From: an uncultured Duncaniella sp.
GTDB lineage: Bacteria > Bacteroidota > Bacteroidia > Bacteroidales > Muribaculaceae
Direction: 5' to 3'
DNA: 64,000 bases
NCBI GenBank assembly: GCA_958352885.1
Contig: CATWQI010000008.1
Span: forward strand, 62,001 to 126,000
Made by a program: the position numbers and the translations under genes. The notes under the pieces are model-generated. The model had not been told where the DNA came from, did no database searches, and saw only the letters and a program-made list of their open reading frames with translations. Below, piece by piece: positions 36,235-44,777 of the stretch (its first letter is position 1; each line of letters begins with the position of its first letter).

Positions 36235-38202
36235 ATGAGACCATCCAATCGATTCATCACATCAAACCCTGTCAGTTTGATTATAAACCTCTTCCTGGTA
36301 TATCTCTGTTACGAAATTTGCCGACTCGCATTCTTGTTTGAGAACTGGGGACTGTATGATGGCACTATCACGTGGAGTGTCTTTTGGAAAATCACACTCG
36401 GCGGCTTGCGCTTCGACACATCCGCTATCTTCTACACGAATGCACTGGTCATACTTTTATTTCTCTTCCCCTTCCATAAGAAAGAGGTTAAATGGTATCA
36501 CTTGATGACAAAATGGATTTATGTATTAATAAATTCATTCTGCATAATACTTAATCTTGGTGACTCTGTGTTTTTCGAGTTCCGCAAGCACCGCTCATCC
36601 ATGGCGACAGTACGCGAGTTCAGTAATGAAGGGAATCTCGGCAGTATATTCGGCGAGGAGTTCATAAGTCACTGGTATCTGGTAGTTCTAGCTATATTCC
36701 TCATCATATTCCTTTGGAAATGTTACCGTTACCCAGGCACTCCGACAACACCTTTAAAGCGGTATTACCTTACACAGATAATCTCACTTGTAGTCATCAT
36801 CCCGGTTACCGTAATGGGTATGCGAGGCAATACTTTTTTCACTGCCACACGTCCGATAGCGGTGAGCTACGCCCATACATTTGTCAAAGAGCCACTCCAG
36901 ACCGGCATAGTTCTCAACACCCCCTTCTCACTTCTAAGAACAATAGGACAGCTGCCACAACAGACCCCTGTATATTTCACTGACCAGGCTGAACTTGATG
37001 CGATATATACACCTCTGCATATTCCGTCGGACAGTGTCGTACCCCGCAAAAAAAATATTGTGATTTTCATCGTTGAAAGTTTCGCCCAGGAATTTGTGGG
37101 AGCACTGAACAAGGGACTTGACAACGGAACTTACAAAGGGTACACACCATTTACCGACTCACTGCTGCAGCATAGTCTGTACTTCGAACAGTCATTTGCT
37201 AATTCCGGGTTCAGCATTGACGCTCCACCATCCATACTTGCGTCAATCCCGCGAATGGACCGTCCTTTCGTACTCTCCCCCTACTCTCTCAACCATCTGA
37301 ACTCAATAGCTTCAGAACTTAAAAATTTCGGATATCACTCGGCGTTCTTCCATGGGGCTGACAATGAGTCCCTCGGATTCAACGCATTCGTAAAATCCAT
37401 CGGGTTTGAGCAATATTTCGGACGCAATGAATTCTATGCGGACCCTCGTTTTGGCGGTAAGTCAGAATTTGACGGGACATGGGGTGTATGGGACGAACCT
37501 TTTCTCCAATACTTCTGTGCTGAAATCGGAGAGATGCCACAGCCATTCCTTGCCAGTGTGTTCACACTTTCATCACACCATCCGTTTGCCGTTCCTGATA
37601 AGTACAAGGATATATTTGTAGAGGAAGGCTTGCATAAACTTCACAAATGTATCCGTTACACCGACTTCTCAATCAAACGGTTCTTTGAGACGGCATCTGC
37701 CCAACCATGGTTCAAAAACACCATATTTGTCATCACTGCCGACCATGGGAGCAGCAAGCGAACCCATGATGTATATAAGAATGAGGTCGGAGGATTCCGT
37801 GTACCTATAATATTTTACGACCCGTCCGGTGAGCTTCCGGTCGGGAAACATCCAGGCATAGCGCAACAGATTGACATAATGCCGACCCTGTTGAATTACG
37901 TGGGTTACGACCGACCGTATATAGCTTTCGGCAAAGATATACTCAATACACCTGCCGAGGATACATGGGCGTTCAACTGGGACTTTTACCCTCAATATTT
38001 CAAAGGGAACTATGTAATGCGCACCGACGGAGAGAATGTAACAGAGATATTCAATTATGTCGATGACCCACTGCTCACAAACAACCTCAAGGGTAAATTT
38101 GAAGGCGAACATGATATGGAGCGCGAACTCCAAGCTATCATACAGAGCTATATGCAACGCATGTCAGCCGACAATGTGACTGCAAAACAAGCAACTAAAT
38201 AA
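36235..38202 (+). CDS. LtaS/sulfatase-type membrane phosphotransferase, second copy
   Basis: This 655-residue relative of the preceding protein has about five N-terminal membrane segments (to about residue 190) and a periplasmic sulfatase-fold domain. Visible motifs are IFIVESFAQEF, the probable nucleophile serine in SGFSIDAPPSILASIP, and ITADHGSSK. ATG at 36235 was preferred over an in-frame TTG 27 bp upstream. It belongs to a different subfamily from the first copy, with a serine-type nucleophile motif instead of threonine, so the two probably have different acceptors. It ends the envelope operon, and hisG follows with its own promoter. Confidence 0.82.
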   Translation: MRPSNRFITSNPVSLIINLFLVYLCYEICRLAFLFENWGLYDGTITWSVFWKITLGGLRFDTSAIFYTNALVILLFLFPFHKKEVKWYHLMTKWIYVLINSFCIILNLGDSVFFEFRKHRSSMATVREFSNEGNLGSIFGEEFISHWYLVVLAIFLIIFLWKCYRYPGTPTTPLKRYYLTQIISLVVIIPVTVMGMRGNTFFTATRPIAVSYAHTFVKEPLQTGIVLNTPFSLLRTIGQLPQQTPVYFTDQAELDAIYTPLHIPSDSVVPRKKNIVIFIVESFAQEFVGALNKGLDNGTYKGYTPFTDSLLQHSLYFEQSFANSGFSIDAPPSILASIPRMDRPFVLSPYSLNHLNSIASELKNFGYHSAFFHGADNESLGFNAFVKSIGFEQYFGRNEFYADPRFGGKSEFDGTWGVWDEPFLQYFCAEIGEMPQPFLASVFTLSSHHPFAVPDKYKDIFVEEGLHKLHKCIRYTDFSIKRFFETASAQPWFKNTIFVITADHGSSKRTHDVYKNEVGGFRVPIIFYDPSGELPVGKHPGIAQQIDIMPTLLNYVGYDRPYIAFGKDILNTPAEDTWAFNWDFYPQYFKGNYVMRTDGENVTEIFNYVDDPLLTNNLKGKFEGEHDMERELQAIIQSYMQRMSADNVTAKQATK

Positions 38203-38252
38203 CAATTTGATATTTTATAGCACGATATAATAAGAATTAGCCATAAAAATAG

Positions 38253-38260
38253 TAACTTTG
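38253..38260 (+). promoter_or_regulatory. -7 box of the his operon promoter
   Basis: TAACTTTG lies 30 bp before hisG. No clear -33 TTG was found, and the leader is too short for a classical his attenuator with a histidine-rich leader peptide. Confidence 0.5.
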
Positions 38261-38289
38261 CGTCTCAATTCTAAGGAAAAGACAAAAAT

Positions 38290-39141
38290 ATGTTACGAAT
38301 AGCTATACAAGCGAAAGGTCGCTTGAATGAAAAAACTATGGCTCTGCTTGGCGATGCCGGAATCTCCGCATCAGTAGGAAGCCGCTCACTCATTGCTCAT
38401 GCCAAGGGATTTCCGGTAGACCTCCTGTTATTACGCGATGATGATATACCCCAGGCTGTGGCTATGGGCACAGCTGATTTGGGTATCGTCGGATTAAACG
38501 AGGTAAAAGAGAAAAATGTAAACGTAGATTGCGTCATGAATCTTGGATTCGGAGGTTGCCGTCTGAGCCTCGCTGTCCCCCGTGAAGCGGATTATAAAGG
38601 TTTGGACTGGTTTGAAGGCAAACGCATAGCCACTTCATATCCAGGAATATTATCCCGTTTCCTGGAAGAGAGTTCAATACATTCTGAAATACATACCATC
38701 ACCGGCTCTGTCGAAATAGCACCAGCCATCGGCATGGCAGATTCAATTTTCGATATTGTATCGTCCGGGGGGACATTGGTACAGAACGGACTTGTCGAGG
38801 TTATGTCCGTACTTGACTCACAAGCCGTGCTGATTGCCACTCCGGGGCTTTCACCCGAAAAGAAAGAAGAGCTTGACAAACTCTGTTTCCGCTTTCGCTC
38901 CATTATAGAGAGCCGAGGGATGAAGTATGTGCTTATGAATCTACCCAAGGATTCCCTGGACGAGGCCCTGACCATACTTCCAGGCATGAAAAGCCCTACT
39001 GTACTTCATCTTGCCGACCCGAACTGGCTTTCACTTCATGCTGTGATACCTGAAAACCAGCTTTGGGAAAAAATCGAGAAACTTAAAGGAATCGGCGCCG
39101 AGGACATCCTTGTACTCGTACTTGAGAACATAGTGAAGTAA
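38290..39141 (+). CDS. hisG: ATP phosphoribosyltransferase
   Basis: This 283-residue enzyme catalyses the first step of histidine synthesis. It is the long form: catalytic domains plus a C-terminal regulatory domain (about 215-283), so feedback inhibition by histidine is expected and HisZ is not needed. Family motifs are LRIAIQAKGRLNEKT at the N-terminus and DIVSSGGTLVQNGL near 155. It is first in the gene order hisG-D-C-B-H-A, 22 bp before hisD. Confidence 0.97.
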   Translation: MLRIAIQAKGRLNEKTMALLGDAGISASVGSRSLIAHAKGFPVDLLLLRDDDIPQAVAMGTADLGIVGLNEVKEKNVNVDCVMNLGFGGCRLSLAVPREADYKGLDWFEGKRIATSYPGILSRFLEESSIHSEIHTITGSVEIAPAIGMADSIFDIVSSGGTLVQNGLVEVMSVLDSQAVLIATPGLSPEKKEELDKLCFRFRSIIESRGMKYVLMNLPKDSLDEALTILPGMKSPTVLHLADPNWLSLHAVIPENQLWEKIEKLKGIGAEDILVLVLENIVK

Positions 39142-39163
39142 CCTTGCCATCAAAATCGCCACA

Positions 39164-40435
39164 ATGAATCTATACATCAATCCTGCCAGGGATAGCTGGG
39201 ACGCTCTTGTCGAGCGTAATATCCCCAATGACCCTGAAGTTGACAGGGCGGTGAAGGATATCATCGGGCATGTACGCTCCGAAGGTGACACCGCGCTCAG
39301 AACCATGGCTCATGACTTTGATCATACAGATATTTCCGATTTTGAAGTCTCCAAATCGGAAATAGAGGAAGGTTGCAAATCTGTAAGCCATGAAGTCAAG
39401 GCAGCCATACTCAACGCCAAGGGCAATATAGCCAAGTTCCATCAGGCTCAGATGCCGGCAGAAGTCTCTGTCGAGACTTCGCCAGGTGTGCGCTGTTGCC
39501 AGCGTCCGGTAGCGATTGACCGTGTCGGGCTATATATTCCCGGAGGTCAGGCACCGTTGTTCTCAACTGTTCTTATGCTTGCAGTCCCTGCCAAGATTGC
39601 AGGGTGCAGAGAAGTGGTGCTCTGTACCCCTCAAAGCAATAACCGACCAATAGCTCCGGAAATTCTATATGCAGCATCTATCTGCGGTGTGGACAAGATA
39701 TATCGCATAGGTGGCGCACAGGCAATCGCCGCTATGGCTTACGGCACAGAATCAATCCCTCGAGTAGATAAGATATTCGGTCCTGGCAACAGATTTGTGA
39801 CCAAAGCCAAGCAACAATTGTCATCTGTCGTGGCGATAGACATGCCTGCCGGTCCAAGCGAAGTCTTGGTAATGGCTGATGAAACCGCTTCACCGACATT
39901 TGTGGCAGCCGATATGCTTTCACAGGCAGAACACGGAAATGACAGCCAGGCAATACTTGTGTGTACTGACGAAAATATCGCCCATGAAGTCGAGCGAGAG
40001 ATTGACAGGCTATCTGCCATGCTTACAAGAGCATCGTCAGTAGCAAATTCTTTGTCACACAGTCGCCTTATCGTATTCGAGGACAGAAGAGAGTCAATTG
40101 ATTTCGTAAACACATATGCACCTGAGCATCTGATTATATCCATGTCTGACCCATGGGAAGTGGCAAACCATATCAAATCCGCAGGGAGCGTGTTCATAGG
40201 GAACTATTCTCCGGAAAGTGCCGGTGATTATGCCTCAGGAACCAACCATACATTACCCACCGGAGCTTGGGCTAAATCATACAGCGGTGTAAACATTGAC
40301 AGTTTTATCCGTAAAATCACATTCCAGGAACTTACACGCACCGGTCTGTCCTCTTTATCATCCACCATAGTAACAATGGCTGATGCCGAAGGTCTTGACG
40401 CACACGCATTAGCCGTAAAAGTCAGAATCCAATGA
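39164..40435 (+). CDS. hisD: Histidinol dehydrogenase
   Basis: This 423-residue zinc enzyme oxidises L-histidinol to histidine in the last two steps. Signatures are GLYIPGG near residue 122, the FGPGNRFVTKAKQQL stretch near 205 and SQAEHGNDSQA with zinc-binding His/Gln. The catalytic HL region APEHLI is also present. It overlaps hisC by 4 bp (ATGA). Confidence 0.97.
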   Translation: MNLYINPARDSWDALVERNIPNDPEVDRAVKDIIGHVRSEGDTALRTMAHDFDHTDISDFEVSKSEIEEGCKSVSHEVKAAILNAKGNIAKFHQAQMPAEVSVETSPGVRCCQRPVAIDRVGLYIPGGQAPLFSTVLMLAVPAKIAGCREVVLCTPQSNNRPIAPEILYAASICGVDKIYRIGGAQAIAAMAYGTESIPRVDKIFGPGNRFVTKAKQQLSSVVAIDMPAGPSEVLVMADETASPTFVAADMLSQAEHGNDSQAILVCTDENIAHEVEREIDRLSAMLTRASSVANSLSHSRLIVFEDRRESIDFVNTYAPEHLIISMSDPWEVANHIKSAGSVFIGNYSPESAGDYASGTNHTLPTGAWAKSYSGVNIDSFIRKITFQELTRTGLSSLSSTIVTMADAEGLDAHALAVKVRIQ

Positions 40436-41475
40436 ATCCGTTAGATTACGTGCGCCCTAATATCCTTGCCCTGGAACCATACTCCACGGCACGTGACGAG
40501 TTCAAAGGTGGAGACATATCAATCTGGGTTGACGCAAACGAGAGTCCATATCCTACCGGTGTCAACCGCTATCCAGACCCACACCATAAGTTAATAAAGC
40601 GTGAAATAGCAAAGCTTAAGGGAGTGCCAGCCGAATCCATATTTATCGGAGGAGCAGGCAGTGACGAAGCCATAGACCTCACATTCCGCATATTTTGCCG
40701 ACCCGGCATTGATAACGCCATTTCGATAGCTCCAAGTTACGGCGTGTACAAAGTCAGTGCCGCAATCAACGATGTCGAGCTTCGTGAAGTAATGCTTGAT
40801 GACGGATACTCTCTGCCGGTGGAAAAGCTCCTTGCCGCTGCTGACTCCAACAGCAAACTGTTGTGGATATGTTCACCCAACAATCCTACCGCCAACGCGT
40901 TTTCTCCGGATAGCATCGAACAGCTTGCGGATAAGTTCAACGGTATTGTGGTAGTTGACGAGGCTTATGCTGACTTTTCGCCCTATCCGTCAATGCTGAC
41001 GCTCCTGGACAAACATCCAAACCTCATAGTGCTCCAGACATTTTCAAAAGCATGGGGCATGGCATCACTTCGTATCGGTATGGCATTTGCAATGCCGGGA
41101 ATAGCTGAATTATACGGACGTGTGAAATATCCATACAACATCAACGGACCTACGCAGGAAGAGCTCCTACACCGTTTAGCAACCTCTGATATTTCAGCCA
41201 ATGTCGCAGAGATCATAGCCGAAAGAGAACTTCTTGCTGATAATCTGCGTGCAAATAAGATTGTCAAAGAGGTATTTCACTCCGATGCCAATTTTATACT
41301 TGCAAAATTCGATGATCCTGATATGGTTTATGACTATCTCATCAGCCATGGCGTGATAGTAAGAAACCGCAACAGAGTAAAAGGCTGTGAAGGTTGTCTG
41401 AGAATCACTATTGGCACACCGGAAGAGAATCGCCATATCAAAAGGCTTCTTGACGAACTTTGCGCAGCCAACTAA
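40432..41475 (+). CDS. hisC: Histidinol-phosphate aminotransferase
   Basis: This 347-residue PLP enzyme converts imidazole-acetol phosphate to histidinol phosphate. It has the N-terminal ESPYP region (DANESPYPTGVNRYPDP), the VDEAYADF segment and the PLP lysine in TFSKAWGMASLRIG near residue 205. It is translationally coupled to hisD. hisB starts 39 bp later. Confidence 0.96.
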   Translation: MNPLDYVRPNILALEPYSTARDEFKGGDISIWVDANESPYPTGVNRYPDPHHKLIKREIAKLKGVPAESIFIGGAGSDEAIDLTFRIFCRPGIDNAISIAPSYGVYKVSAAINDVELREVMLDDGYSLPVEKLLAAADSNSKLLWICSPNNPTANAFSPDSIEQLADKFNGIVVVDEAYADFSPYPSMLTLLDKHPNLIVLQTFSKAWGMASLRIGMAFAMPGIAELYGRVKYPYNINGPTQEELLHRLATSDISANVAEIIAERELLADNLRANKIVKEVFHSDANFILAKFDDPDMVYDYLISHGVIVRNRNRVKGCEGCLRITIGTPEENRHIKRLLDELCAAN

Positions 41476-41514
41476 TACAAATAAGGTTTCAACAGCCATA
41501 ACAACCGCTTACAG

Positions 41515-42609
41515 ATGAAAAAGGCGCTATTCATTGACAGAGACGGGACTATCATCAAAGAACCGGACGACGAACAGATTGACTCCCTTGAAAAACTCGA
41601 ATTTGTTCCTGGTGCTATCACCGGACTACGTTCGCTCATGAACAGAGGTTACGAACTTGTAATGGTATCTAACCAGGACGGACTCGGCACGGTATCATTT
41701 CCCGAGGACACTTTCTTTCCAGCCCACACGAAGATGCTCAAGACATTGGAAGGTGAAGGAGTTACATTCGATGAAATACTTATTGACCGTTCATTCCCTG
41801 AGGATAATGCCCCGACACGCAAGCCTCGCACCGGGATGCTGACAAAATATATTGACGGTGACTATGACCTTGCTAACAGTTTCGTGATTGGCGACCGTCT
41901 AACAGACATTCAGCTTGCAAACAATTTAGGAGCCAAAGGCATACTGCTTGGTGAAATGGAAGTTAAACCGGATGGTTGCGTCATGATGAGTCGTGACTGG
42001 AGCGAAATAGCTCGCCACATATTGTCAAGCGACCGCAAGGTCACCATAGAACGTTGTACAGGCGAGACACAGATTTCGGTTACCCTGGATTTGGACGGAC
42101 ATGGAGAATCACACATTGATTCCGGGCTTAAATTCCTTGATCACATGCTCTGGCAACTCCCCCACCATGCAGGGATTTCACTTGATATACGCTGCCACGG
42201 AGATCTTGAGGTAGACGAGCATCATACCATGGAGGACCTTGCAATCACACTCGGTCAGGCCATCGACCAGGCTCTTGGTTCCAAACGCGGCATAGACCGT
42301 TACGGATTTGTCCTTCCTATGGACGAGGCTCGAGCCATGGTGCTGATTGATTTCGGAGGAAGAGCCGATTTCCTATGGGATGTCGAATTCACTCGAGAGT
42401 ATGTAGGTGATACGCCTACCGAGATGTACAAACACTTCTTCAAGTCGCTATGCGTGGCTATGCGGAGCAATCTCCAGATAAGCGCACGAGGTGAAAACAA
42501 TCATCATCTTATAGAAGGCATTTTCAAGGCTTTCGCCCGTGCGGTGCGAATGGCAGTGAGACGTGATTTGTTCAGCTATGATTTGCCAAGCAGCAAAGGG
42601 ATACTTTAA
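41515..42609 (+). CDS. hisB: Bifunctional histidinol-phosphatase / imidazoleglycerol-phosphate dehydratase
   Basis: This 364-residue fusion catalyses two histidine-pathway steps. The N-terminal HAD phosphatase (about 1-165) has the DxD motif FIDRDGT with Asp8 and Asp10. The C-terminal dehydratase (about 170-364) has LDHMLWQLPHHAG and DEHHTMEDLAI manganese-binding histidines and a final ENNHHLIEGIFKAFARA. The fusion is known in enterobacteria and Bacteroidota. Confidence 0.97.
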   Translation: MKKALFIDRDGTIIKEPDDEQIDSLEKLEFVPGAITGLRSLMNRGYELVMVSNQDGLGTVSFPEDTFFPAHTKMLKTLEGEGVTFDEILIDRSFPEDNAPTRKPRTGMLTKYIDGDYDLANSFVIGDRLTDIQLANNLGAKGILLGEMEVKPDGCVMMSRDWSEIARHILSSDRKVTIERCTGETQISVTLDLDGHGESHIDSGLKFLDHMLWQLPHHAGISLDIRCHGDLEVDEHHTMEDLAITLGQAIDQALGSKRGIDRYGFVLPMDEARAMVLIDFGGRADFLWDVEFTREYVGDTPTEMYKHFFKSLCVAMRSNLQISARGENNHHLIEGIFKAFARAVRMAVRRDLFSYDLPSSKGIL

Positions 42610-42654
42610 AAATTTAATCTTTGCATAATTCATACCATATATCCCAGAAACGTT

Positions 42655-43242
42655 ATGATTGCTATAATTGACTATAAAATGGGGAATATCAGGTCAGTGG
42701 AAAATGCGCTCCATCGGCTGAATGCCGAATGGGTCCTCACCTCCGACCATGACGAGATACGCCGGGCAAGCCATGTGTTGCTTCCCGGAGTCGGAAACGA
42801 TGCAGAAGCTATCGCCAACCTCCGGAATCTCAACCTGTGCAATGTGATTCGCGACCTGCGTCATCCGGTCTTAGGAATATGCGTAGGGATGCAGGTTATG
42901 TGCCGTGATTCTGAGGAGGGAGATGTGGACTGTCTGAATATATTTGACGCACACATCAAACGGTTTCCTGACAATTCGGAACTTAAGGTACCACATGTGG
43001 GCTGGAATACCATTGCCAACCTCGACTCCAAGCTTTTCAAGGGGATAAATCCGGGAGAATACGTATATTACGTTCATTCATACTATGCCAATCTATGCCC
43101 TGATACAATAGCTACCACCCGTTATGGCGAGACAATGTTTAGTGCGGCACTCAAATATGAAAATTTTTACGGCACTCAGTTCCATCCCGAGAAAAGCGGA
43201 GATGTAGGCGAGTGCATACTTCAAAATTTCCTTAACCTATGA
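42655..43242 (+). CDS. hisH: Imidazole glycerol phosphate synthase glutaminase subunit
   Basis: This 195-residue class I glutamine amidotransferase has nucleophile Cys76 in GICVGMQVM and His/Glu in TQFHPEKSGD near the C-terminus. It must work with the cyclase HisF, which is not in this window. It overlaps hisA by 4 bp (ATGA). Confidence 0.96.
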   Translation: MIAIIDYKMGNIRSVENALHRLNAEWVLTSDHDEIRRASHVLLPGVGNDAEAIANLRNLNLCNVIRDLRHPVLGICVGMQVMCRDSEEGDVDCLNIFDAHIKRFPDNSELKVPHVGWNTIANLDSKLFKGINPGEYVYYVHSYYANLCPDTIATTRYGETMFSAALKYENFYGTQFHPEKSGDVGECILQNFLNL

Positions 43243-43961
43243 TAGAAATTATTCCGGCAATAGACCTTATTGATGGAAAATGTGTACGTTTATCACAGGG
43301 AGACTACGATCAATGCACACGTTACGATTCATCTCCGGTGGATATGGCGAAACGATTCCTTGATGCAGGTCTGCAACGCATCCATGTGGTAGACCTTGAC
43401 GGAGCCAAAACATCACAGCCAAAGAATCTTCATACGCTTGAAAAAGTAGCGGCTATAAATGGAGTTGAAATCGAATGGGGCGGCGGAATAAAATCAGATG
43501 ACGCTCTTCGTGACACGTTCAATGCCGGTGCCACATACGCTATAATCGGCAGTATTGCAGCCAAATCACCTGATGTATTCACTGCGTGGCTTAACACCTA
43601 CGGAGGCGGACGACTAATTCTCGGAGCAGATGCCAAGGATGGTAAAGTAGCTGTGAACGGTTGGCTTGAATCTACCTCCATTACTATCAGCGAACTCATA
43701 CAAGGATTTCTTACCTCCGGATTATCCCAGGCAATTTGCACAGATATATCCAAGGACGGCATGCTTGCCGGACCTGCATTTGAACTGTATACTGCACTAC
43801 AGGATGAATTCCCGGATGTTGTATTTACGGTTTCCGGCGGAATAAGTTCAATTGATGACATAATCAAGCTTAACGAACTTGGGTTAAAACGTGTCATAAC
43901 CGGCAAAGCCCTATATGAGCATCGTATCACGCTCGAACAGCTCTCAAAACTGATATCCTAA
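43239..43961 (+). CDS. hisA: ProFAR isomerase (HisA)
   Basis: This 240-residue TIM-barrel isomerase starts MIEIIPAIDLIDGKCVRLSQGDY with the catalytic Asp8 and has VVDLDGAK and ISKDGMLAGPAF phosphate-binding segments with a second catalytic Asp. It is last in the operon, followed by a terminator. hisF and hisI/hisIE, which normally follow in Bacteroidales, are absent here. Confidence 0.96.
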   Translation: MIEIIPAIDLIDGKCVRLSQGDYDQCTRYDSSPVDMAKRFLDAGLQRIHVVDLDGAKTSQPKNLHTLEKVAAINGVEIEWGGGIKSDDALRDTFNAGATYAIIGSIAAKSPDVFTAWLNTYGGGRLILGADAKDGKVAVNGWLESTSITISELIQGFLTSGLSQAICTDISKDGMLAGPAFELYTALQDEFPDVVFTVSGGISSIDDIIKLNELGLKRVITGKALYEHRITLEQLSKLIS

Positions 43962-43992
43962 TCCACAATCCAACTAACTTTTATACAAACAT

Positions 43993-44030
43993 GTCGCCTG
44001 CACGCACCGGTGTGGGCGACTGTTTCTTTT
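43993..44030 (+). terminator. Terminator after hisA
   Basis: GTCGCC (43993-43998) pairs with GGCGAC (44015-44020), with an inner GC-rich palindrome (CACCGGTG), followed by TGTTTCTTTT. Confidence 0.7.
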
Positions 44031-44212
44031 ATATACATAATTCTGATCTTATATATTTACTAAGTATGTAGGTTTACTAAGCATTTCACGTTAAAAATTT
44101 CAATCAAATCAGACCGGGAACGAACAATATGCTGTAAAAATATGTTATAAAGCATATAATTGCTACAAGCACACATTGTTTTAGTTCGTAATATTATTAA
44201 ATTGTTTTAGGT

Positions 44213-44650
44213 ATGAAAAAGATTGTAACTTCGGCACTCGCCATTTTAATGGCATCCTCAGCATCACTTTTTGCAGCTGACAGTATCACTAAGTCAGAAC
44301 TTCCAAAGCGTGCCCAGAACTTCATCACCACATGCTTTGCAAACGACTCTATTTCATCCATTGAGAAGGGACGCAATCGTCGCGGTACTGAATATGAAGT
44401 TGAATTTGCAAACGGAGCTGAACTTGAGTTCAACGACAACGGCACATGGCGCAAGATATCCGCAGCCCCCGGCTCTTCCCTACCGACCAGCTTTGTCCCT
44501 AAGTATATAGCTGACTATATCAACCAGGAATATCCGGGCGAATATGCCACGAAGATTCTGAAGAATGCGAAAGGATATGAGGTCGAGATTTCCAGTGACC
44601 ACGACCTGCACTTTGACCTGGATGAAAGATTTGTAAGGGTAGACAGATAA
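44213..44650 (+). CDS. Exported PepSY-like domain protein
   Basis: This 145-residue exported protein has a signal peptide (MKKIVTSALAILMASSASLFA, cleavage near 21) and two PepSY-like repeats, each a helix followed by GTEYEVEFANGAELEFNDNG or GYEVEISSDHDLHFDLD strands. The family is common in Bacteroidota and its fold resembles beta-lactamase-inhibitor proteins, but no function is established. The gene is monocistronic with a terminator close behind. The 250-bp upstream gap contains only the his terminator and AT-rich sequence. Confidence 0.8.
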   Translation: MKKIVTSALAILMASSASLFAADSITKSELPKRAQNFITTCFANDSISSIEKGRNRRGTEYEVEFANGAELEFNDNGTWRKISAAPGSSLPTSFVPKYIADYINQEYPGEYATKILKNAKGYEVEISSDHDLHFDLDERFVRVDR

Positions 44651-44696
44651 TTGACAATCATCAATTATCATTATCCTGAAGTGAAAACATTGACAC

Positions 44697-44730
44697 AACA
44701 AAGGGCAAGCGTATATGCTCACCCTTTGTT
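44697..44730. terminator. Terminator between convergent genes
   Basis: AACAAAGGG pairs with CCCTTTGTT, a 9-bp perfect stem with an inner AGC/GCT helix. It is AT-flanked on both sides and could serve both the PepSY-like gene and the SulP gene. Confidence 0.7.
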
Positions 44731-44777
44731 CTTCTGCACTATGGCAATTCTTTTACGGAGTTACCATTTTTTTCATA

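Noticed and set aside
38203..38289. Possible his leader-peptide attenuator
   Set aside because: Too short after the -7 box, no run of histidine codons and no terminator hairpin.
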